DNA of 15,041 nucleotides, taken from the NCBI GenBank assembly GCA_041738875.1, contig JBGSOW010000032.1:1-15041 (forward strand), read 5' to 3'. The notes below the pieces were generated by a model, which was not told the DNA's origin, made no database searches, and was given only the letters and a program-made list of their open reading frames with translations. Origin of the DNA: JBGSOW01 sp041738875 (lineage in GTDB: Bacteria; Patescibacteriota; Dojkabacteria; CALFHW01). Positions 6,242 through 12,809 of the stretch are shown here, in pieces. How positions within the stretch are numbered: the stretch's first letter is position 1; each line of letters begins with the position of its first letter. Position numbers and translations under genes: made by a program.

Positions 6242-8353
6242 CTAGGCAGAAATCAAAATCTTCACATCAACCACAAAGACATCTTTTCTAGTAACAATTA
6301 CCGGATTCAAATCAAGTTCAGTAATCTCAGGATTTTCTAAAACGAGCTTTTGCAAATTTACTATTAATTGATTAAGTTTTGCTGTTGCAAAAGGTCTTCC
6401 ACCACGAGCTCCATTTAGGATTGAACCAATCTTACTTTGACCTACAAGAGAATTTAGATCTTTTTCAGACGAAGGCAACAGTGTTTTTGCAACATCACCA
6501 TAAATTTCAGTATAGATTCCACCAGTTCCCACAAGCATAAGGTGACCAAAACCTACGCCGGATGAATAGACATCTGAGTCGCCATCTCTTTTCACGCCAA
6601 GAAGTATCTCTGCAGAAGGACTGCCTTTTGCCATAGCTTGGATCAACACCGCTGGGTATTCCGAGCCAAATAGTTCGTATAATTTACTTTGCAATTTTGT
6701 AAGCTTTTGCTTCAATTCAGCATCGTTTTCGATCCCGACATAAACAGCCTGAAAATCGCTACGATGCAAAAGTTGTTCTGAAGTTGCTTTTAAAACCAGA
6801 GGATATTTGATTTTTTTGGCAGCGACATAAGCCTGTTCCAGATTTCTAACTAACGCAGTTGGGACAACATCGATGCCATAATTCTCCAAGAGTTCAATTG
6901 CTTTCGCGTCAGGCAAAACTTTTGCTTCTTTTGGTTTGGCAAGATTGTGTGCTCTTTTAATTCCTTGAACCTCTGGCTTTTTCGGTGTACTTAAAAATAA
7001 TCTATATTGTAGAAGCGCACTTAAACTTTTGACTGCACTCTCGATTTCAGTAAACGCGGTAATTTTGTTGTCTGCAAGCCTATTTAAACCCGCAGCGACA
7101 TACCTACCGCCGATAAATACTGGAATTATAATTTTATGCGTTGATTTTTTTAGATTTATCAATAATTTAGCTGTATCTTCAATCTGCGTAACAAGTTGAG
7201 GAGTCAAAATCACAATTATCACATCCACTTCAGGAGCATCCTTCAGTACGTTAATCACACTTTCGTACCTCGTAACTAGCGCGTCCCCAACGACATCAAT
7301 CGGATTTGAAATTGCGGCAGAGGTTGGCAGATTTTCTCTGAGCTGACCTTTTGTACTAGCTGAAAGTTCAGCAATTTCCAACCCTGCTCCTACTACAACG
7401 TCTGTAGCAATGATCCCAGGACCTCCTGCATTTGTTACAATCGCAATGCGGCCTGCATTTGGCAAATCAGAATTATTGAAAAGTGAAAGTACATCGATTA
7501 ATTCACCTATGCTTTCGACTTTGAGAATGCCATTTTCTTTTAATGCGCTGTCGATTATGTCGTTGTTACCAGCTAATGCACCTGTATGAGAGCTCATTGC
7601 AGCTTTTGCTTCACTGCTTCTACCTGGATTCAAAACAACTATCGGTTTTTCGATTTTTAATTTTTGTTTCAGCTTTATAAAATCATACCCGTCTGCAAAT
7701 TCTTCCAAATAAACTCCGATAACTTTTACTTTGCTGTCTAAAAGTAGGTATTCGAGTACGTGATTTTCATTAATTACTGGTTTGTTGCCCAAACTTATGA
7801 GATGCGAAAAACCGATATTTCTTTCATTGGCCATATCAAGAATCGCAGTACAAACTGCGCCCGACTGTGACATTAGTGCAATTTCACCCGAAAGAGGCAT
7901 GGTAGCTGCAAACGAAGAATTTAATTTATTCGCAGGGACGATTACACCCAATGTGTTTGGGCCGATGATATTTATCCCATATGTTTCGGCAAGTTCAGTA
8001 ACCTTTTTTTGCAATACAATCCCCTCACCTCCGACTTCGGAAAAACCCGCGCTTATTATAATTAAATTTTTAATGCCCTTTTTATAACAATCTTTCAAAA
8101 CACCCACCACGAATTCCGCAGGAATTGCCATTATTGCCAAATCAACTCTATGCGGGATTTCACTTGCTTTTTTGTAACATTTATACCCGTAGATCTCTTT
8201 GTATTTCGGATTAATTGGATAAACTTTGCCAGGAAAATTTGCTGATAACAGATTAGAAAAAATCGTCGATCCAATCTTGCTCGAATCCCGCGATACGCCG
8301 TATATAGCTACACCCTTCGGCGAAAAGAATTTTGCAAGGTTTTTAATATTCAT
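6242..8353 (-). CDS. acd: Acetate/acyl-CoA synthetase (ADP-forming), alpha-beta fusion
   Basis: A 703-residue enzyme that converts acyl-CoA, ADP and phosphate to the free acid, CoA and ATP, the energy-conserving last step of acetate fermentation. Residues 1-~450 form the alpha part: CoA-binding domain (FSPKGVAIYGVSRDSSKIG, 10-28), two succinyl-CoA-ligase-like domains, Glu217/Glu218 in GVYLEEF, and the phosphohistidine His256 in SSHTGALAG. Residues ~480-703 are the ATP-grasp beta part, with the second conserved His530 in LLHRSD and a C-terminal ELDLNPV segment. The usual HKSDxGGV motif reads HRSDFQAV, so the Gly pair at 535-536 is replaced. Length is normal for single-chain ACD enzymes. It is divergent from korA across 62 bases, which suggests that KorAB acyl-CoA products feed it. 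Confidence 0.94.
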   Translation of the reverse strand: MNIKNLAKFFSPKGVAIYGVSRDSSKIGSTIFSNLLSANFPGKVYPINPKYKEIYGYKCYKKASEIPHRVDLAIMAIPAEFVVGVLKDCYKKGIKNLIIISAGFSEVGGEGIVLQKKVTELAETYGINIIGPNTLGVIVPANKLNSSFAATMPLSGEIALMSQSGAVCTAILDMANERNIGFSHLISLGNKPVINENHVLEYLLLDSKVKVIGVYLEEFADGYDFIKLKQKLKIEKPIVVLNPGRSSEAKAAMSSHTGALAGNNDIIDSALKENGILKVESIGELIDVLSLFNNSDLPNAGRIAIVTNAGGPGIIATDVVVGAGLEIAELSASTKGQLRENLPTSAAISNPIDVVGDALVTRYESVINVLKDAPEVDVIIVILTPQLVTQIEDTAKLLINLKKSTHKIIIPVFIGGRYVAAGLNRLADNKITAFTEIESAVKSLSALLQYRLFLSTPKKPEVQGIKRAHNLAKPKEAKVLPDAKAIELLENYGIDVVPTALVRNLEQAYVAAKKIKYPLVLKATSEQLLHRSDFQAVYVGIENDAELKQKLTKLQSKLYELFGSEYPAVLIQAMAKGSPSAEILLGVKRDGDSDVYSSGVGFGHLMLVGTGGIYTEIYGDVAKTLLPSSEKDLNSLVGQSKIGSILNGARGGRPFATAKLNQLIVNLQKLVLENPEITELDLNPVIVTRKDVFVVDVKILISA

Positions 8354-8361
8354 ACTACTTA

Positions 8362-8390
8362 ACTATAGTCAATCTAAAACAAGCTGTCTA
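8362..8390 (-). promoter_or_regulatory. Sigma70-type promoter for the ADP-forming synthetase, predicting a leaderless mRNA
   Basis: On the minus strand TAGACA (8390-8385) and TATAGT (8367-8362) are separated by exactly 17 bases. Only eight bases lie between the -10 box and the ATG (8353-8351), so transcription would begin at or within about two bases of the start codon. No Shine-Dalgarno fits in such a transcript. Confidence 0.55.
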
Positions 8391-8403
8391 TCAAAGAAAA
8401 TGT

Positions 8404-8409
8404 TAGTAT
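8404..8409 (+). promoter_or_regulatory. Candidate -10 box of korA
   Basis: TAGTAT lies six bases before the korA ATG (8416), the same short distance seen for two other genes in the window. No good -35 box is present at 16-18 bases upstream, so support is weak. Confidence 0.3.
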
Positions 8410-8415
8410 TTATTT

Positions 8416-10275
8416 ATGCGGAAGAAATTAGTTTTGAAAATTGCAGGGGCGTCGGGACAGGGTATTAATACTGTTGGAGAGATACTAGGGAAAGCTCTGA
8501 AAAGAGAAGGTTATGGAGTTGTAGCGTACCGCGAATATCCATCTCTAATAAAAGGCGGACATGCAACTTACCAGATTGAGGCAAGTCTAGGGAACGTACA
8601 CGCTATTTCAAAGTACATCGATGTTGCGATAATTCTAAACAAACAAGCCACTAATTGGCACCTAGATGAGTTAAATTCTGGAGGCGTGATCGTTCATGAC
8701 ATCCCAAATCCTAGAATTAATAGTACAGAATTAAAAATAATCCAAGAAAAGAAGATTAAATTTATTTTCGTTCCAGCTGGCTTCTTGGCGAAAACTGCAG
8801 GTGGAAGTGAAATTATGTCTAATACTGTAATAAGTGCTGTTTTATCAAGTTTGATAGGAATTAGTGATGCGGTTCTTCAAGATATAATTAAAGAAACGTT
8901 TGCAGATAAAGAGAAATATATACCAGTAAATCTCGAATGCATAAAACTTGGATACCAGTACCCGGTAAAGCTGCAAAGTCCTGAAATGCCCCCTAGGCTT
9001 CAAAAGCCAGATGAGATTCAGGACGAGGAAAAAGCGAATTTACATATTTTGGATAGTATATTGGTCAATGATTTGAGATTGGAGGAAATTTCGGACTCAA
9101 AAAAATTAGGCATAGAAGAAAAGCTCTTACTTACCGGTAACGACGCACTTTCCATTGGGGCGCTTGCAGCTGGAATGCGGATTTATTATTCGTATCCAAT
9201 GACGCCTTCAAGTAGCATAATTTCATATCTGGCAGATACACAAGACCAAACAGGGATTATAGTAAAACAGGCTGAAGATGAGATTACAGCTGCAGCGATG
9301 ACGGTTGGCTCTATGCATATGGGGGCGCGGTCCATGACCGGCACATCAGGAGGTGGATTTGATTTAATGACCGAGCATATAAGTTTATCTGCAATTACTG
9401 AAATACCGTTTGTTTGTATCCTTGCCCAAAGGCCCGGTCCTGCAACTGGACTGCCAACTTGGACAGCACAATCTGACCTTTTTCTGGCGATATTTTCAAG
9501 CCACGGCGAATTCCCACGTTGTGTGATTGCGCCAGGAGACTTGGCTGGTTGCTATTTAGCCATACAAGAAGCTTTCAATATCGCAGAAACCTACCAAATC
9601 CCAGTTATTGTATTAACAGATAAATTTCTAGCAGAGACTTTATTTGTAGTAAGTCAGGATAAGTTGCAAACAATCGAAATTCAAAGAGGTTTAATTCCAG
9701 ATGACGAGCAAGTAACCAGTTCTGATAGATACAAAAATACAGAGTCAGGCATTTCAAAAAGGTGGCTGCCTGGTTCCAGGACTGAAGATTACAATGCAAA
9801 TAGTGACGAGCACGACGACGAAGGGAATGTCACTGAAGACGCACGCGTAGCAAGAGATATGACAGCAAAACGTCAACAAAAGTTGGAAACACTCGCGCAA
9901 AACCTACCCAAACCAGAAATAATTTACAACAACGTCGACCTACAAAATGCAAAAAAGAAAATAAGATTAATCGGCTGGGGCAGCACGATAAATTCAGTAA
10001 AAGACGTGATGCAACATTATGAAAAATTAAATATAAAAGTAGATTATCTAGACCTGATCTATTTATGGCCTTTTCCTGCAGGCACAGTCAAATCATACAT
10101 CGAAGATTCAGAGGATGTGCTGTTAATCGAAGGCAACAATACCGGCCAACTTGCACAATTGATCCGCATGCAAACTGGGATAGAAATAAAGAAAAAACTG
10201 CTCAAATGGAATGGTAGACCTTTTTATAATGAAGAAATTATTGCAGCCATTGACCGTGAATTTAATATTAGCTAG
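8416..10275 (+). CDS. korA: 2-oxoacid:acceptor oxidoreductase, fused gamma-alpha subunit
   Basis: A 619-residue subunit with an N-terminal gamma domain (residues 1-~195) and an alpha (pyrimidine-binding) domain (~235-619). With KorB it oxidatively decarboxylates 2-oxoacids to acyl-CoA and passes electrons to ferredoxin or flavodoxin. The gamma domain shows GASGQGINTVGEILGKAL and YPSLIKGGHATYQ. The alpha domain has YPMTPSSS (260-267), the EDEITAAAM segment, TGTSGGGFDLMTEH and RPGPATGLPT. A charged spacer (about 445-490, TEDYNANSDEHDDEG) precedes the C-terminal domain. The two-subunit layout is the KorAB type. Substrate is not fixed by sequence; pyruvate is likely given the glycolytic neighbours and the lack of another pyruvate-oxidising enzyme in the window. 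It is followed after 56 bases by korB. Confidence 0.93.
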   Translation: MRKKLVLKIAGASGQGINTVGEILGKALKREGYGVVAYREYPSLIKGGHATYQIEASLGNVHAISKYIDVAIILNKQATNWHLDELNSGGVIVHDIPNPRINSTELKIIQEKKIKFIFVPAGFLAKTAGGSEIMSNTVISAVLSSLIGISDAVLQDIIKETFADKEKYIPVNLECIKLGYQYPVKLQSPEMPPRLQKPDEIQDEEKANLHILDSILVNDLRLEEISDSKKLGIEEKLLLTGNDALSIGALAAGMRIYYSYPMTPSSSIISYLADTQDQTGIIVKQAEDEITAAAMTVGSMHMGARSMTGTSGGGFDLMTEHISLSAITEIPFVCILAQRPGPATGLPTWTAQSDLFLAIFSSHGEFPRCVIAPGDLAGCYLAIQEAFNIAETYQIPVIVLTDKFLAETLFVVSQDKLQTIEIQRGLIPDDEQVTSSDRYKNTESGISKRWLPGSRTEDYNANSDEHDDEGNVTEDARVARDMTAKRQQKLETLAQNLPKPEIIYNNVDLQNAKKKIRLIGWGSTINSVKDVMQHYEKLNIKVDYLDLIYLWPFPAGTVKSYIEDSEDVLLIEGNNTGQLAQLIRMQTGIEIKKKLLKWNGRPFYNEEIIAAIDREFNIS

Positions 10276-10289
10276 TTTGATTAGCCTAA

Positions 10290-10309
10290 AAATTAATTTT
10301 AATTAATTT
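10290..10309. repeat. AT-only palindrome between korA and korB
   Basis: AAATTAATT-TT-AATTAATTT is a perfect 9-bp inverted repeat with a two-base centre in the 56-base korA-korB gap. It could be a regulator-binding palindrome or simple AT-rich spacer; nothing decides between them. Confidence 0.4.
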
Positions 10310-10331
10310 ATGCAGAAATTTAATAAATAAA

Positions 10332-11252
10332 ATGTCTTGTTGCGATAGCCTAAACAATGGAAAAGTAAAATACGACGAATACGCGAGCGATATCCAACCA
10401 ACTTGGTGCAGTGGGTGCGGGAATTTCGGTATTTGGACTGCTCTGAAGCGTGCTTTAGTCGAGCTTGAAATTGCACCAAAAGACGTACTCTTATGTTTCG
10501 ATATCGGCTGCAACGGTAATATGAGCGATAAAATCAGAGGATACCGAGTGCATTCGCTTCATGGACGAGTATTGCCACTGGCTGCTGGAGCAAAAATTGC
10601 AAATCCGCGTTTGCGAGTTATCGCAATGGCAGGTGACGGAGCAACTTATAGCGAAGGAATCAACCACTTTATCAATTCCATCCGCTCAAACTACCCGATA
10701 ACTTTTCTAGTTCACAACAACGGAACCTACGGTTTAACAACCGGACAAGCTTCAGCAACATCACCAAGCGGAGCTGAAAGAACTGCAAATCCATATGGTG
10801 CAACAGCAGAAGTTTTAAATCCACTGAGCCTTGCTCTAAGCCTGAATCCCAGTTACGTGGCGAGAGGTTTTTCTGGTGAAATTCGCAATCTGACAAAAAT
10901 AATAAAAGACGCAATCGCATATCAGGATAATGGTTTTGCTTATGTAGATATACTGCAAGCTTGCCCCACTTACAATAAAGAAGTTACTCACAACACTCTC
11001 ATGAGTTCGGTGCAAGCAATAGAAAATTTAAACCACGACAATACAAATATGCAAGCTGCATATGATTTAGTGGGGAAGTATCCTGAAGTAAATCCGATGG
11101 GCGTAATTTACAAAAACCCCAAACTACTAAACTTCCTTGAGAAACATAATCATTTGAATATAAGTCGTGGTGGAAATCAAAATAGTTACTCACCCACAAA
11201 CGAATCCTTCAGAAATTTTGATACCTCAAATCTTTTGCGAAAATTTATTTAG
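10332..11252 (+). CDS. korB: 2-oxoacid:acceptor oxidoreductase, beta (thiamine diphosphate) subunit
   Basis: A 306-residue subunit holding thiamine diphosphate and one [4Fe-4S] cluster. Candidate cluster ligands are Cys26 and Cys29 (TWCSGCGN), Cys60 (DIGCNG) and Cys211 (QACPTYN), the arrangement known for this family. The TPP/Mg motif begins GDGATYSEG at residue 101 and ends HNNGTYGLTTGQ, with Asn129/Asn130. The beta subunit carries no extra ferredoxin domain and no delta-like ferredoxin gene follows, so a separate carrier must take the electrons. The last ~60 residues are Asn/Ser-rich and less conserved-looking. Its 3' end overlaps the aldolase gene on the other strand by eight bases. No Shine-Dalgarno is seen upstream (AATAAATAAAATG). 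Confidence 0.95.
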   Translation: MSCCDSLNNGKVKYDEYASDIQPTWCSGCGNFGIWTALKRALVELEIAPKDVLLCFDIGCNGNMSDKIRGYRVHSLHGRVLPLAAGAKIANPRLRVIAMAGDGATYSEGINHFINSIRSNYPITFLVHNNGTYGLTTGQASATSPSGAERTANPYGATAEVLNPLSLALSLNPSYVARGFSGEIRNLTKIIKDAIAYQDNGFAYVDILQACPTYNKEVTHNTLMSSVQAIENLNHDNTNMQAAYDLVGKYPEVNPMGVIYKNPKLLNFLEKHNHLNISRGGNQNSYSPTNESFRNFDTSNLLRKFI

Positions 11253-12009
11253 CAGAGAATTGATGGTTGTAAATTGCTGAAGCCAATTTTTTAGAAAAAT
11301 TTATTGGATCTTTATGCTGCCAAACTTTCCTCCCAACTGCTATTCCTGCTGCTCCAGAATCTAGCATTTTCACAACATCCTCAACATAATTTTTGCCAAA
11401 GTTGTCAGTTCCTGAAGCAACCACTTCAGTTTTCAATGCCATACGCACTGCTTTTGAAAATGAGACTGGATCACCACTGTATTTTACCTTTACCACATCC
11501 GCCCCCAGTTCTGCTGCCACTCTTGTTGCATAGCTTATTATTTCAGGAGAAAATTGATCTTTCACTTCTGGACCACGCGCATACGACCAAATAACTGTCA
11601 AAAGCCCTGCCTTTTCTGCATCTCTTCTAATCTGCGCAAACTGTTCGTAGGCTAGATGTTCATTTACTTGTCCTGGGTTGATTGTGAAGCCAACACCTAC
11701 AGCACCAATTGCTTTCGCATCAGCAACTGACGCAGTTTGCGCATATTGTAAATTACCTGAAAATAATTTAGACTTGCCATTAATTTTTAGAATTAATGGC
11801 AATTTCTTTTTTAGCTCGGAATTATAAAATTGCTTTGCTAGACCGTACTGCATAGTTACACATGAAGCATTGCCATTCATCGCAGTTTTGAGAATATAGT
11901 TTGGATGATAATTATAATCATTAAAATCGCTGGGTCCATGTTCCAGTCCTTGATCATATGCCAACATATAGATTTTGCCGTTTCTCTTTAGTTTATCTGT
12001 GTTTATCAT
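11245..12009 (-). CDS. fbaB: Fructose-bisphosphate aldolase, class I, DhnA/archaeal type
   Basis: A 254-residue TIM-barrel aldolase of the DhnA family (archaeal-type class I), cleaving fructose 1,6-bisphosphate to dihydroxyacetone phosphate and glyceraldehyde 3-phosphate through a Lys Schiff base without metal. Motifs are AYDQGLEHGP (17-26, Asp19), WSYARGPEVKD (141-151, Tyr143), VKVKYSGD (173-180, Schiff-base Lys174 or Lys176) and a C-terminal phosphate-binding segment, DSGAAGIAVGRKVWQ. Length is normal for the compact archaeal-type form. It starts 41 bases after the TIM gene on the same strand, so one transcript is likely. Some DhnA relatives have other aldol substrates, but position next to TIM favours glycolysis. 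Its 3' end overlaps korB. Confidence 0.92.
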   Translation of the reverse strand: MINTDKLKRNGKIYMLAYDQGLEHGPSDFNDYNYHPNYILKTAMNGNASCVTMQYGLAKQFYNSELKKKLPLILKINGKSKLFSGNLQYAQTASVADAKAIGAVGVGFTINPGQVNEHLAYEQFAQIRRDAEKAGLLTVIWSYARGPEVKDQFSPEIISYATRVAAELGADVVKVKYSGDPVSFSKAVRMALKTEVVASGTDNFGKNYVEDVVKMLDSGAAGIAVGRKVWQHKDPINFSKKLASAIYNHQFSAK

Positions 12010-12050
12010 AATGCTTTGCTTAAGATCTACGAAATTTATTTAGCTTATTA

Positions 12051-12722
12051 TTATCTTTCTAAAAATGGCTTCACTAAATCACTTAAATAGTCTAACTTAT
12101 TCTCAGCCAGAGCAAAACCAGATGCGAGCAGAACAGAAGTCGCACCATATTCCAAACTCAATTTAATATCCACCACGTCTCTAACTCCCGCACCAATCAC
12201 TGCATTACTTTCTGGTGCAAGCTTTCTTAATTTTTCAATAAATGCCATAACAATTTCAGGTTGTTCTGTTGCAACTGACTTATCTCCGCCAATTAGCTCC
12301 TCTGGTTCATAGGCGACCGAATGAATCTTACCGAGTTTCGTATAACTTTCTAGATCGTTCAAATTATTTATACAGAGTATTATCTCGATGTCACTCTGTT
12401 CACATTTATTGATCGTTAAACTAAGTTGACCAAAATCCAATTTGTGTTCGCTATGATTAAGCATAGTTTTATGAATACCTAAACTTTTTAGACTTGTAGG
12501 AGTCACTGAACCAGTCGTCTTTTCTCCATCAATACCATCGGCATGTGGAGCTACAACTTCAAAAAGTGGATCTAAAGACATCACCTCTTGCAGAGAAACT
12601 ACTGGCGGAACCACAGCAAAATGATTTCCATACAATCTAACAGCCTCATTCACCACATTAACTGTAGCGGAAATATTTACACCTGTGAGACTTTCATAGT
12701 TTTTAAGATTGAGGATGAGCAT
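12051..12722 (-). CDS. tpiA: Triosephosphate isomerase, short archaeal type
   Basis: A 223-residue enzyme interconverting dihydroxyacetone phosphate and glyceraldehyde 3-phosphate. Catalytic residues are Lys7 (LNLKNYES), His90 (LNHSEH) and Glu139 (AYEPEELIG). The phosphate loops GAGVRD and LLASGFALA are present. It is about 25-30 residues shorter than usual bacterial TIM, and its LNHSEH and AYEPEELIG forms match archaeal rather than bacterial enzymes (bacterial: GHSERR, AYEPxWAIGTG). The ATG at 12722 fits the family N-terminus. The strong AGGAGG on this strand is 22 bases upstream, too far to position ribosomes here, and lies within the promoter spacer. It probably heads a transcript with the aldolase. 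Confidence 0.95.
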   Translation of the reverse strand: MLILNLKNYESLTGVNISATVNVVNEAVRLYGNHFAVVPPVVSLQEVMSLDPLFEVVAPHADGIDGEKTTGSVTPTSLKSLGIHKTMLNHSEHKLDFGQLSLTINKCEQSDIEIILCINNLNDLESYTKLGKIHSVAYEPEELIGGDKSVATEQPEIVMAFIEKLRKLAPESNAVIGAGVRDVVDIKLSLEYGATSVLLASGFALAENKLDYLSDLVKPFLER

Positions 12723-12728
12723 ATATAC

Positions 12729-12757
12729 ATAATAAAGAATAAAACCTCCTATGTAAA
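12729..12757 (-). promoter_or_regulatory. Sigma70-type promoter for tpi-aldolase, predicting a leaderless mRNA
   Basis: On the minus strand TTTACA (12757-12752) and TATTAT (12734-12729) are separated by 17 bases. Six bases then separate the -10 box from the ATG (12722-12720), so transcription is expected at the start codon itself. The AGGAGG motif sits in the -35/-10 spacer and would not be transcribed. Confidence 0.55.
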
Positions 12758-12786
12758 TTGCGGCAGACTAGTAATTATGTTCTAAT
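12758..12786 (+). promoter_or_regulatory. Candidate promoter for glycosyltransferase-GH57
   Basis: TTGCGG (12758-12763) and TCTAAT (12781-12786) are 17 bases apart. The predicted start near 12793 leaves a ~17-base leader containing AGGA (12796-12799), ten bases before the ATG at 12810. Its -35 box directly abuts that of the divergent tpi promoter. Confidence 0.35.
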
Positions 12787-12809
12787 AATATCAATAGGAC
12801 CTATTAAAT

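Noticed and set aside
11304..11594. Plus-strand open frame inside the aldolase gene
   Set aside because: Leu/Ser/Gln-rich antisense shadow of a well-supported aldolase.
12745..12750. AGGAGG (minus strand) as ribosome binding site for TIM
   Set aside because: It is 22 bases from the ATG and lies in the spacer of the predicted promoter; no in-frame start at a suitable distance exists and the TIM N-terminus fits the ATG at 12722.
12588..12785. Small plus-strand open frame covering the tpi promoter region
   Set aside because: Antisense to the TIM N-terminus with no recognisable protein features.
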